From: Panagrolaimus kolymaensis
Lineage: Eukaryota; Nematoda; Chromadorea; Rhabditida; Panagrolaimidae
NCBI GenBank assembly: GCA_028622995.1
Contig: JAJQJQ010000056.1
Coordinates: 1,302,001-1,366,000, forward strand
Length of the DNA stretch: 64,000 nucleotides
Direction of reading: 5' to 3'
The notes under the pieces were generated by a model. It was given only the letters and a program-made list of their open reading frames with translations. It was not told the DNA's origin and did no database searches. Made by a program: the position numbers and the translations under genes. This document shows positions 25,789 to 38,643 of this stretch, piece after piece; the first letter of the stretch is position 1; every line of letters starts with the position of its first letter.

Positions 25789-28700
25789 TCTAAAAAATTC
25801 TTAATAAAATTTTTAATATTTTTATCTTTTACATATTTTGAATTGTATTTCTATGATAAAATTATTTTAAAACTTTTTTATTCTTGGAGTTTTTCATTGT
25901 TTATCAGAAAATTAACAGCGACACCAAAATTATAATGCTCTAATAAAAATTTAGATATTAATCAAATTTTCTTTTTAGCTTTAGTTTAGGTCTATTTATT
26001 TCTGTTCTATAAAACCCCAAAGTCTATTTCCTTGCTTTCTTATTAATCAGAGCAGTAAAAAATACATATATGTCATTTTTACAATCTTCGTTCCGTAAAA
26101 ATTAAATCATGTGGTTCATAAACAAAATGAATCACAAACAATTATGAACTTGGCCGCCGATAGAAAAAATTTTGTTTATGTTTTTGGAGTAGATTAGTTT
26201 TACTTTCTTAGGGCTAAGCAAACTTTCAGGTCAAATATGTGCCGAAATCGGGCTGAAAGGGTGAATTGTAATCGGAGCAAAAAAAAAACAAATTCTATAC
26301 TCTAAATTAATTTTCAGATTTCTTTTAAATTCGTGTTAGCTTTGTTAATTCTTGCCAAGCCAATAAAAGTTTTAAAAAAAAGCTTTTGATCCCTCAAAAA
26401 GTTTTTTTCCAAGACCTGAGAAAAGAAAAATCATTTATTTAAATCAGTTTCAACGATCCAAAAGTCAAATATTTTTAGTGTGCCCTCAATTAGTTAGCCT
26501 TCTTCTTGTCACAAAAATATTTTGATTGAAAGCAATCGCTTTATTTTTGTTTTTTTCTTTTTGATTTGCTTTGACTGCTACGCGCGGGCCGCTTTATTTC
26601 CAGAGGCGGTAATCCTTTTTTCATTTAAAAAAATAATAATAAATCGCATCAGTCTCGAAAATGATGATGATCAAAAAAAGAAAGAAAGAAAAAATAAACT
26701 TTTTCTTTTTAATGTTGCCAAAACTTAGTTTGCAGTTGTTCGTTCTTTACTCGGTAGCTTTGCCACAATATTTAGCTATTGGCAATAATATTAAAAATGA
26801 ATGATTGAATACAAATGAGTCTAAGAAATAAAAAGGAAAAAAATGGCGGCACAATTATTTATGTTTTTGTAGAAAAGAGTTTTGAAAATGATTTACAGCT
26901 TTCTCGCCATCTTTTTTTTTCTTGCTTGCTTGCCGACCTTTGTTGACCTTCTCCACTTTCTTTCAAACAAATAAAACAAAAGTAATCCGTTCTTGCCTCA
27001 TCAATTAAGGTCTCTCTCATCTGTACAATATTATTGTTGTTTCTTTGTTGCTAATCTTTTTTCTTTTTTTTTATTCTTCCTTTTATCTTTTTTTTTGGCA
27101 GCTGAAGGATAATATCTTTTTGCAAAATAAAAAAAAACAAATGTGCGCGAGCAAATAAATAAGTTACTTGCTGGCTGCCGAGATGACGAAATTGCATAAT
27201 TTTGACAAGAATTAAAAGAAGAAGAAAAAACACATACACATATTTTTTTCGCAACACTTATTTGTTGTTTCACTCGTCGAAATCATTTAGACACACTCTT
27301 ATGAAAACAAATTACTAGCAATTAAATAATTCTTTGCGGCTCAATAAAAGTTTTGTGAAAAAATAAATTTCAAAAAAAAACACAAAAAAATTGTTGATTA
27401 AAGGATACGATAATGAACTGATTTTTTTGTTGTTGAAATGGATGGATGGAATGGCTTTTGTTTATTTGCCGCTATGCCGATAAAAGAAAAAGAAAATATG
27501 CTTGAAACAGAAAAAAATGCAACACTTCACTTTTTTTCTTCTTCGAAAGTTCATAAAACTGTCTATCAAAAATATCCAAAAAACGTAAATAAGCAAGAAA
27601 ATGAAAGTTTGTGCGTTTTCTATTGTTTCGTTTAGTTTCTTCTTTCCCAAATAAGAAAACCACCATAACTTTTATTTAGTCCATTGAAAAATAATAACGT
27701 TTCTCGTGGTTAACTGTGTTTATTTTTTTATCTTTAGCTACGAGGCTAGGCTTTGCCATAGTTGATAAATGAGTTAAGAGCCAAGGAGGCAAGAAAGATC
27801 TTAGAACGGCGATTTTTTTTTATAAATGGCAAAAGTCTGTTAGTCTATCACCCAATAAAATACTTTTTTAAATTTCGCCTTTGGAGTTTGCCACTATTTT
27901 TTGTTCAGAAATATATTTTTTTTCTTATTTTCTTAGTTTTATTTTGACAATTCTCGGTTGAAAAGAAGCTTAAATTTGACTTGAATTGAGTCAAAGGCAC
28001 TGAGAGAAAGAAGTAGAAAAAAAACTAACTCGAAGAACACGGTTGGTTTTTTCCGTGTTCAAGACGAGAAAAACAAAAAAGAACTGACGTGAATATTGAT
28101 GATACTTGGAGCATCAATGCATTTGATCTTTGCCGACAAAAGACGCGTGCCGCCACAGCACCCGCTGCCTCTCTTTTTTTCTTCTTTTCCTAGAGGCAGC
28201 AGTAGCAATAAGAAGAGTTAAGAAAAAAAAAAAAGAAAACGAGACCACGATAAAAGAGAGCGAAAAAAAACAATAAACTACAGAGTGGTGTTCGTTCACC
28301 CGTTTTTAGGGCCATTAAAAATGGAAGAGGTGATTTTTTTTTCGGCAAAAACATTTATGTATTTTTGAATTTATTATTATGAGTTTATCGTTTTTATTGT
28401 TGCATTTTATTTAAATTTATTAGGTGTTGTCGTTTTTCGGGTTTTTGAACTTTTCTTCCATTTTTCCCTTTCTCGGCTACTTTTTTAAGTTTGAACAAAA
28501 GAAGAATGGAGAACGTTTGCTTTTACGGTAACAAAAGAAAAGTCTGTCATGCAAAAAATACGGTAGCTGACATTTTTTAATATTCATTCAAAAAAAAGAA
28601 GTTTTTCTTTTCTTTTGTTGGTTTTTCTTTTTCATCAAAGAAAAAACTTAACATTTTACTATCATTAGCTAACGAAAAAACCTTTTTTTGTTTGTGATTT

Positions 28701-30744
28701 TGAAAAACAATGAATTCAAAAATTTGGTTACTCACAACACAAAAAATTCGCGCCTTATAAAAAAGAAGGATAAGAAAATTTTCCTTTTTTGTTTTTGCTT
28801 CATGCCGCCAGCTGGCTGGTTGGTGCGAAAACTAAAATCATATACATAGAAAGCATCATCTTGCGGCATTGATATTGTTTCTTCTTGTATTGTCTTTTTT
28901 TCTTTCATCGGAGGCGGTGAATGGGGTTTTGAAGTTCAAACAAAACTTGCCCTGAGTAAAAGATTGCCGCAACTGCCCCAGCGCAAGCATGAAACAAGCA
29001 GCTTCTATTTTCATTTTTTCATATGATTTTTTCGGTTTGGAAAAAGAAAGCTTGCTTGAACATAGAAATTTTGAATTATTGCATTTGCAAACAAACAAAT
29101 CAAAAGAAAAGATTTAGTTTATTTTTGCTTTTCTTCCATAAAAACAAGAAGCGGCTTTTTTGGAATCGAGGGTGTTAATTGAGTAAAATGAAATTGTCAC
29201 AAAATTTTTTGAAAAATATCATTGTAATAAAAGCTTCGGCCGCGCTTTTTGATTTATCTTCAAAACGCTGTTATCCTTTTTGATCAAATTTTAAAAACTG
29301 ATGTTAACGTTAAAGAATTATTTTTTTTTATAAAAAGAAAAGTAAGTTACCGCCTTCTTTGTTTTTTTAAATGAAGAGAGTTTTTTTTTATAAAAAATTT
29401 ATATATTTTTTTAAATGAATCAAAAATATAAGAAATGAAAGAGGGTGGAGCAGTCAGTAGTAAATAGATAGTACTTACTTGAAGATGAAGAAGTATCTTC
29501 TCCATCTTTTTTTTCCATCTTGAAAAAGCTGTGAAGAACGGTGAACAAAATTTATTGTGGTCCATTTATTTGTTTTCTGATGTTGCAATGTGTGAATGGT
29601 GGAAGAAGGAAAAAGAAAGATGCCTTGCTATCTTTGCTTGGGTTGCTTGGACGCCTTCTGTGCAGTCAGTAGCAGTTGCAATTCTTCGGAAGGAAAATTT
29701 ATTGTTGCCATTGAGGCTGATAAACTGCTTTTTTTTGTTTCCATATAAAATATATGCGTTCGCAAGTGGTGCAACTGCTGACTAACTGCTCTGCTCTGTG
29801 GTTACAGTATTCCTTTTCTCGTTCATTCTTCTTTTTTTTCAAAAAAATAAAAATGAAGCTAACTGTGAGGAAGCAGAGGAATACGGTAGGAAGGCAAAAA
29901 AAAATTGAGAGCATTTGTTTTTTCGTTAATTGAAAAATTATTAAGCCATGAAAACCACAGCTGCTATTTTCTTTTTCCATTTTTTATTGCTGCTTACCTC
30001 TGCGGTTCTAAAACTAAAGTGTATTTTAATTGCTAATAAAAATATTTATTATTTTTTGCCCCTAACATAGTTGCAAGATCTTACCTAAATTAGTATATTA
30101 CCGTAAGCGATTTTGAACTTTTTTCGAAAGGATGCGAATTCATCCGTTTTGGAAATCTGCCATTTGCCTCTTCTATTTTAAATGTTAGCGGTTATTTCTT
30201 TTGAAACCAGCGAAAGAAAAGAAAAAAATGAATTTTTGCATTTATCTTCGGATAAAAATTTTCTTTCATAAACTTGCCCTTTTGTTCTTCCTCGATGGAT
30301 ACTGTAAAATTTGGCGGCTTCAGTTGGGAAAATAAGTTTGAATCAAAGCGTGCTCTACTAAATTTTTTCCATCCCAACATGATGGTAACTTTGAAAGAGT
30401 ATTAAATTTTGAGGCTGTTTTACGAAATCTCTAAAATGGTATTAGAAATATCCGATTAGAAGTTAGCTACTGTATATAGGTTGCAATTATCTAAAAGGGA
30501 GTTAATTGTGAGGTATTAAAAAATCACAATTCTCTTCAACATTGTTTGCTCTAAGTTTAACTTTTTCGAGTTCAAAAAGCGGATATCAAGAAAATATTTT
30601 ATTCCACCCTTAACCTCACTAAAAAAATGCTACTTTTTTAGCCAATTCTCCAAATCTTTACATTTAAATAATTTTTTTTAATAGGTTTGGTGCCTGGCAT
30701 TTATTAAACAAATCTTTGTTAATAAAAGATATCCTTGATAAATT
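25789..30744. other. 5-kb non-coding region
   Basis: No supported gene on either strand. Homopolymers dominate. A small hairpin-like inverted repeat occurs near 28025-28068 (GAACACGG and CCGTGTTC around a 10-base loop). The region may carry control elements of the Hox gene downstream, but no motif proves it. Confidence 0.45.
25803..25808 (+). terminator. poly(A) signal of the small orphan gene
   Basis: AATAAA about 15 bases downstream of the stop at 25786-25788. Confidence 0.6.
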
Positions 30745-31805
30745 TAAGAGAGGTTCTGCGAGCTGATTCAAATCGGGCGGAACAAAATTTTTTTTATTTT
30801 TTATTTTTCTTTACCAATCGGTTCTAAATGACATTTAAAAATTATTGGCGTCAAGCTTTTTCTCAAAAACTGAGCAGAATATGCAAATTCTTTATATTGA
30901 AGTTGAAAGCATGTATTAACTTCAAAAATTCGGCTAAATTCACCCATGAAGTATAATAATTTGATTTTTATCCAATATTATGTAATAGATTGCGGGCTAA
31001 TTTATGGTGTATACCATATATTTAAGTATTCAATAAAAATGAAGAGAAATTTGCATATTTATTTTTCAAATGGATGCCATTTCTTAACCAAGGTATTTGG
31101 GGGACCTAAGAAAAATACCATATATCCCCCAAAATCTCCTCTATCGATTCATTAAAAAATTTTAAAAAAAAAGCGGGTCGGTTTTGAGTTTTCCATCACG
31201 ATGTGCGAGCGACCACCATTTTTTACGGGGAAAATGGTTTTTTTCACTTTTTTCTTTTCGTTTTTGGCATTATGTTCATTTTGTTTTCAACAAAGAAAAA
31301 AGTGAAAAAAACCATTTTCCCCGTAAAAAATGGTGGTCGCTCGCACATCGTGATGGAAAACTCAAAACCGACCCGCTTTTTTTTTAAAATTTTTTAATGA
31401 ATCGATAGAGGAGATTTTGGGGGATATATGGTATTTTTCTTAGGTCCCCCAAATACCTTGGTTAAGAAATGGCATCCATTTGAAAAATAAATATGCAAAT
31501 TTCTCTTCATTTTTATTGAATACTTAAATATATGGTATACACCATAAATTAGCCCGCAATCTATTACATAATATTGGATAAAAATCAAATTATTATACTT
31601 CATGGGTGAATTTAGCCGAATTTTTGAAGTTAATACATGCTTTCAACTTCAATATAAAGAATTTGCATATTCTGCTCAGTTTTTGAGAAAAAGCTTGACG
31701 CCAATAATTTTTAAATATTTTTTAGAACCGATTGGTAACAACAGAAAAAAATTTAAAAAAAATTTGTTCCGCCGACTTCGAAAATCTTTAAATTCACTCG
31801 TAGAG
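30745..31805. repeat. giant palindrome (foldback element or inverted duplication)
   Basis: Arms 30836-31257 and 31292-31713 are perfect reverse complements over some 420 bp wherever I compared them, around a 34-base loop centred on 31274.5. Homology continues outward with substitutions and indels to about 30745 and 31805. Each arm contains the same 69-codon open frame (30946-31155 plus, 31394-31603 minus), which resembles no protein known to me. Such a structure could be a foldback transposon, a source of long double-stranded RNA, or an assembly inversion artefact. No terminal motif or target duplication could be fixed. Confidence 0.9.
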
Positions 31806-34381
31806 TCTCTCTTAAAAGGTTGCTCTTGGGCTAATGAAAGTAATAAAACTAAAATAACTAAAGCTTTATTAAATCGGCAAAAGCGATGCTTATTTTTGAA
31901 AGCAAAAAGTTTTAGCTATTGTCAAAATGTAAATAATTAAATTTGTTATAGCCTTTTTACAAGAACTCTTTAGTTGCGTTTTGAAGAATAATCTTTACAA
32001 GTAGGCAGCTTCAAAATAAGTCTCAAACATCCTAAAAACTTTTTTTTATCGCAAAATGATTGAGTTTTTCGGGTAAATTGTTTCGGGTTAAAAAGGATAC
32101 AAAATAAAATGATATACTCAATCTTCTAAACTCCTGATATAATTCTGACTTCCTTTTCGATAAACTACCATTCGTTCAATCAGACCTTAACAGTAAAGTA
32201 TTAAAAATTTTTAAAAGAAACAATTTTGCCATTGCTGCTTTCTCAATTAAATTGAATTTTTAATCAACCCCTTTTTATTCCTAAAACCCAATTTTATCTT
32301 CCATAATGTCATTTCTGTCTCTATCTCAAGATCAACTGTTTTTGCCACAAATCACCATATTTTTAATCAAATGAAAGTGAATTAAAAGCGCTATAAAAAT
32401 AAGTGCCATATTTCTTATTAAAAGATAAGTTGCTTTTTTTCTAAATTCAATTCAATGGATTTATTATCTTTTTCTTTCTTTCTAAAAACTTTTCTGTAAG
32501 TAAAAAAATCAAATCAACAGCTGCCACCGATTTGGTGATGGTAGTGGTATCTTCTGGCACTTCCAAACTTGTTGTTAATGGCTTCTTCGTTTTTGGCATA
32601 CATATTTATATTTTTTTTTGACTTTTGTCAGCTTAAGTTTTAAATGGGAAACCTTAAGAATCATTAATTCTTTCTTGTCTTCTTTTTTTCGGAGTCATTA
32701 AAGTCAAAAATAAATATATGACTATTTGTAATTGTTTAAGGTTCCCATTAACTTTTTACTTTACTACTTCAAATGATTTGTGATTAACGAGAGGAGGACA
32801 ATTTTACGATCGACGATGATCGTGGCAAAAATGAAATATAGTTTTTTTCTTCTTAGAAAAAAAGAGTAATAATTTAAAAAAGTGGGAAAACGGTAGTCAT
32901 TTTTTTATTCTTAATTTTCTTTGCATTAAATAATCTTCGTTTTTTTGTTGTCAGAATTTTTTATTATTGTTTTTCTTATGACTTTTTTTCCTTTGAAGTT
33001 TCTTTCACCTTTTTTTCCTTTTCTGCCCGCGGTGATCTTTTTTTCGGTCATATCGTTTTTTTTATTATTACAAAAAATATCTGTGCTGCAATTTTGAGAA
33101 GAAAAAAATAACTTTCTCAAACATTTATCACAAAATCACTTAATTACAAAATTAATGTGACAATATAATTTTTTTTGTTTTAAATTTTCACACGCCATTT
33201 ATATTTAATTAATTATTTTCTTTTAAAAGAAGAAATTCGCAACTCTTTTATTAAGTATATATTTGTTTAACGTCGCAAAAAAAAAACATATCATTCGTTG
33301 TCTATCAAATCTTTAGATCACTTTCAATTTTTTTTATTTTTGCGTGAAAAACTGCGCAGAAAAACTTTCATTTTTCCTTTTCTTATTTTCTATCGTCGTT
33401 AGAGTAGTCGCCGACGTTGATCCTCCGGCGCCCGTGTTGTTAGTTATTTTTCCATCCAATAAAAAGAAATTCTTTACTCCACCCATTTTTTGTTTTTTGT
33501 CATTTCAGCTTGAAAGCGCCGCCCACTTTTTTGCCTTAGCGACTTTTCTTGAGTCAATTAGCCAATGAACAATGACTTCCGTCGTTTTCAAAGAAGTAGG
33601 AGAAATAAATAAAAAAATATTAGACACACTAGTCTCAGGCACGGATGGATGGATGGTGGGCCAAACTAAGAAGAAGAAAAAAATATGAAAATGCTTTTTG
33701 ACTGTGTATTTTTTTAAGAAAAAAAAAGTGACTCAAAAATAAGGGTTGTTGTCGTCGTCGATTTTTTGGAGACTCTTTTTTTGGTGGTGGTAGTAGTAGC
33801 CGTTGGCATATATGTTCATGCATATTTTTTTTTCTTGAAGACATTTCATTCAATTGGGTGTCGTCGCTGCTTTTTCTCTTTTCTATTTTTTTTTTGTTTT
33901 TTGCCGCGGGGCTAGTTTTTTTTTTGAAGTTGCAGGAATGTATATCTAACAGCTTCTGTCTATCTATACCAGAAACGTCTTTTTTTCTTAAAACTTTTAA
34001 ACGTTATGTTTTTTTCCTTTTTACACTGTCATTTTTCTTTTTTTTATCGATAGACGTGAATGTTAAAAAATAAATGTGCGCGATTTAAAAAATATTTATG
34101 GTATTCAACCATTTTTTGTTTTGTTATCATTTTTAACACATTTTTCTTAAAACTTTCCATTCATTTTTAAGCTGAAAATTAATCGACGCTATTGTTCTTT
34201 TGCCGCCTATTTGATTAGTGTAATTTATCAAAGTCGAATACTTTTTTAACGTCGCCATCGTCGTCGTCATTAATCGCCTGGCAGCAGCAGCAGAAGAAAT
34301 AATAGTGTTTTGAAAAATTGATTATTTTTTCGATTTCTTTTGTTATTATTTTTATTATTAATTACTATTAATTTTTTTCGT
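31806..34381. other. non-coding region upstream of the lin-39-like gene
   Basis: No credible coding frame. The frame at 33344-33568 begins with GTG and is of low complexity. The segment is T-rich on the plus strand, with GTC/CGA triplet clusters near 33750 and 34255 and a GCAGCAGCAGCAG run near 34282. It is likely promoter and leader sequence of the Hox gene. Confidence 0.45.
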
Positions 34382-37300
34382 ATGGGAGCCGATTATATTC
34401 TTCGAAGTAATTTGGAATTAAATCAAATTATTTCACCTACAAAAATAATGGCCACAACTACGCGAAATGAAGTAAATAATATTTATGCAAATGAAGAAAA
34501 TATTCGTCAACAAATTCCTATTGTTGTTAATCAGCATGGTGTTGTTCCTTCAACCCAAAGATCACAACAAGCACAGCAGCAATTTTATTATGATTCAACA
34601 GATAGTCAATCCCCATATTATCCAAATGGTTTAGCTACAGCTGTTACACCCGTGGCAGGAGTATCCACCACGACAACATCATCGGCTACAACAAATGGAA
34701 ATAATCATATTTCAACGAGTAATAATAACAATAATAATAATGATAGCAGATATGGAAGTGGCGGTCCTACAACTGGTGTTACTGAGGTCAGTCTGATTTT
34801 TTTAAACATAAATAAACGTTTTTTTATTGCTTGTTTTTACTTCGCTCATTTTTCAATAATCGCGTAAAAAAACCCCGCCATTTTTCATTTTATAAAAATT
34901 TGTTGCATTCTCAAAGATATTTTATTTTCTTCATCAATATTTTTTTTTTCAAAGACGGTGCATAATTCATTTTTGACCAAAGAAACAAAAAAAATAAAAA
35001 AAATAATCGAAATCACCATCGTCTTCGTCGTTGTCGTTGTTTTCATTTTTGAACGGCTCCCATTTATGATTAATGGCGTCGCCGTCGGCTTCCTCTCTCC
35101 TCTTTCCTCAATATTTTTTTTATTCTTTCATTCATTTCGTTGAGGAGAAAAAATATTAAAGCTGCTGCTGCATTTCTGTCAATTGCGCCACAGTATTATT
35201 ATGTGAGTCCTATGCTTTTGTTGCTTGAGCATAATTTTTTTTATTTGGAAGGGTTTTGATTAAGGCATAAAATTAAAAAGAAAAGACATTTTTCAATTAT
35301 TGAAAGGCATTAATCAAAAAAAGATGTGAAAATAATTTAAAAAAAATAAAAATAGTTTATTGAAAAGTATGTGTTTTTTTATAAGATTTTTTTTAAATCG
35401 TCTATGGTTGTCAAGTTTCGATCAAAAGGCTGCTGCTATCTATCCATAGATACGTCAAACATCGATCTTTAACATGCGCAAAAAATTTTTTTACAAACAC
35501 TTGTATTCAGTTGTCAATTATTTTTCTTTCTTTCTCTATCTTTATTTTTTACTTAAGTCAAAGTCTATTTTCCTTAAAAAAAGAAAAACCACGATCAACA
35601 GCAACAACAAAAAAAGCTTGAACGGCACTGAAAAAAAACACCAGTTTGCTGCTTTTTTTCTGTTTTTTAGAAGATGACAACCGTGTCTCTATATCTCAAA
35701 GGGCATTTGGTGAGAAAAATAATTTTGGCTATTTTTTTCTTCTTTTCTCTTCTTCCTCGATGAGCAGCCAACTTCATATTCTTCCTTCCCTCTCCCAAAA
35801 AAAACCCAACAACAACTACGACGTTGGGTTGGTTGGGCTACAGAATGATTAATGGACGTGGGCAATGATGCTGCTGCAGCAGCAGCGCGGTCAGGAAAAG
35901 AAGAGAGCGCTCGCAATGATGGGAGAAAATAGAGACTATTGAATAGAACTAAAAAAATTTTTTTTGTCCTTTCACCATCGTTTTTTTTTCAAGCATAATT
36001 TGGAAAGATGCCGTTTATTTTTTTAAGCAGAGGCAAACAAACGATAGCTCATCTTTTTGAAGGAACTCGCTAACAGGCAACAAGGATAAAAAAATGAATT
36101 AAAAGTTAGGTCATCTGAAAAAAAGTTGGTATTTTGCCACAAGGTAAAAGTTGTCGCTAATAGAGCCTCGTCGCTCAAGGAAGAAAAATGGAAGGAAATT
36201 AAAAAAAAAAGATGGGTTAAAATCGCGTTGATTTGATAAATGAGTTTAAGAAGAAAAAAATAACAATAGATAAAAAGAAAGAAAGCGAGCGAAAAATAAA
36301 AATGATTAAAGATGCAAATAAAAAAAGCAAATAATAATTACTTTGATAAATTAACAGAAATTTTTTAAAAATAAACTAAAATTAAATTATTTAATAATAT
36401 TTTTTTAGAAAAGTATTTGTTCTTATGGTGGACAATCATCTTCAACAGCGGGTTCTGAATGGCAATCATCAATTGATTGTAAAAAAGAAGATGAAGATTC
36501 TAAAGTTGGTCCAATGTATCCATGGATGACTCGAGTTCATTCAACTACAAGTAAGATTTTTTTTTACATAAATTTGCTTTCTTTATTTTTTCAAAAGTTT
36601 TTGCAACGCAAAAAAATGTTATAATGCAAGAAAAATATGTATTTGATTTTTATTTTTTGGTGGTCAAAAAGTACTAAATCATCTCAATAATCAGGTTTAC
36701 TTATCGCAAAGTTTTAATCAAAAATAAAAGCGGAATCCCTTTTGTGTATATGTATGTGTACGTTTTTACCGTAATATTAAAAAAAGGGAAAATTGTGTAC
36801 TTTCACTAGTTTACTCATTTTTGATGACTATTTATTTATTTTTTAAGTTTATTTTATTGATTTTTTATTGAAAAATAACGAAACAAGCAAGAAGGTGTCA
36901 AAAATGCTGTCAGCCGATTCATGAGTTTTGAAATAAATAAAAAACGCTAAATATCTTATTGCTAAAAAAAGATATCCGCAAAGTTCAAATTCAATCCATA
37001 AATTTTCCAATGGCAAAAAGAATTCATTAAAATTTTTAATTTAGAAAACAAAAAATTCTCCCCTTCTTTTTGTTTTTAACCCCAAAATCAAACACTTTCC
37101 CTTTAATTCCTAATCTTTTTATTGTTTGTATAAATATTATTTTTATTTTTATGCATTTTTTCTTGCCAAGGCGTTAATTCTGCCATTAATGAGATATCAG
37201 TAGCCAATCTTTTGACTATTTCGATAATTTACAAGCGACCCGCACTCTCTTTTTTTTCCATTTATTTTACGACTTTTTAAATGAGAGTGGTTCAGGCGGA

Positions 37301-38643
37301 TATCATCAGCGAGCGTTGATACATTTATGGCTCCAACTTAGACTGAAATCTCTCATTCATCCTATCATATTGTTTTGACAAGAAAAAAAAAACTAGATTG
37401 ACACAATAGACCGTCGTCGTCGTCGATGTTGTTTATTATTATTGTCTTTTCGTTTTTATTTTATTTATGACCCTTTTAAAAAAAATAAAGCAAAACAGCA
37501 GCAAAAAATTAACCTACATAGGTCAATATTTTTTTCACACCTGAAAACAAAAAAAGCATTAAAATGTTTTATCCCAAATAAAAAACTTTTTTTGTTGCTA
37601 AAAGCAATTTTCCACCGTAATATTTTTATTTTTTTATTTTTTGAAGAAACAAATGCTTTGCTTTCCAAATTTATGTATATGTTTTTGATCCACATTTTTT
37701 TTCTTCGAGATTCCTAAAGCAAGGCACACGTCGTCCGAAGCACATAAATTCAATGCAACGATTTATGACCGACAAAAAGCCCTCTCTCAATTCTCTTTAC
37801 GTTAAAAAAAGTCCCATAAATTGTAATTTGAATGTCAGGAATGAAAGAAAGAGAAGGCACTGTTCCGCACTTTTGTCGTTTTTCCTTTCATTTTGCTTCA
37901 AAATATCGTTGTTTCTTTAAAAAAAAATGTTGCCAAACTAAAAAACCTTCCTTAAAAATTGACAGTCGGTGTTTGGCATATAAAAATCTTTTTTTCTTTC
38001 TTCTGCTACGGTTGTTATTTTTTTTATTTTCTTGAAAAGTTTTAGTTTTTTCTTTCTTCAAAAAAAAAAAAATGATAGACATTTGCACATCAAAAAATAA
38101 AAAAGAAAATATCGGAACTTGCTTTGAAAAAAAAATGATTGAAGCAACCAAAAACTAAATGAAAGTTAAAAAATGGAATAAAGAAAAAACTTTCCTGTTT
38201 GAAAAATAAAGGAAATATGACAGACATTTTTTAACAAATTTTTTGCTTTTATAGATTCAAGTCGAGAAAAACGCCAACGAACTGCATACACAAGAAATCA
38301 AGTGTTGGAACTTGAAAAAGAATTTCATTATAATAAATATTTAACTCGAAAGCGTCGAATTGAAGTGGCTCATTCTTTGATGTTAACAGAGAGACAAGTA
38401 AAAATATGGTTTCAAAATCGAAGAATGAAATTTAAAAAAGAAAATAAGGATCAACCATCTAATCCTCAAAGTGCACATCAATCGTTGGCTGCGGTTGCAG
38501 CTCATGCTAATGCCATTGGTGTGGCACAACATTATCAAGCTGTGGCTGCCGCAGCAATGCAATTTCAACAAAGTACCAATTCTATGACATTTCCATACCA
38601 ATCATTCCATCCAAGCTTTCTTTTGACTAATAAACATGCATAG
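34382..38643 (+). CDS. lin-39: Hox4/5-class homeodomain transcription factor (lin-39-like)
   Basis: Exons 34382-34786, 36409-36550 and 38255-38643 join in frame (phases 0 and 1) to give 311 residues. The first exon is rich in Thr, Ser, Gln and Asn, with an Asn run. The second ends with the hexapeptide MYPWMTRVH (YPWM at about 172-175), the cofactor contact. The third carries the homeodomain, about residues 187-246: [37 protein letters not shown] and [18 protein letters not shown]. The [12 protein letters not shown] and [13 protein letters not shown] segments fit LIN-39 and not MAB-5. It should act in the nucleus in mid-body patterning such as vulval fate. Introns of 1.6 and 1.7 kb could hold enhancers. 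An in-frame ATG at 34448 (AATAATGGCC) is a good alternative start. Confidence 0.93.
34787..36408 (+). other. lin-39 intron 1 (1.6 kb)
   Basis: T-rich intron with no supported extra exon. A GCT-triplet segment near 35158-35203 ends in a GTGAGT donor-like site but has no good acceptor and would not keep the frame. Confidence 0.6.
36551..38254 (+). other. lin-39 intron 2 (1.7 kb)
   Basis: Separates the hexapeptide exon from the homeodomain exon, a common Hox gene arrangement. It has a GTCGTCGTCGTCG run near 37411 and long A and T runs. No coding potential was seen. Confidence 0.65.

Noticed and set aside
31602..31940. 112-codon frame overlapping the right arm of the large palindrome
   Set aside because: It runs from the palindrome into unrelated flank, is Lys/Asn/Phe-rich by composition, and has no sign of coding constraint.
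33344..33568. Possible small secreted protein frame upstream of lin-39
   Set aside because: It begins with GTG, is dominated by Phe/Leu from T runs, has no splice structure and resembles no family.
35158..35203. Possible lin-39 micro-exon with GCT repeats and a GTGAGT donor
   Set aside because: The preceding sequence (ATTAAAG) is a poor acceptor and the 41-base length would break the frame between exons 1 and 2.
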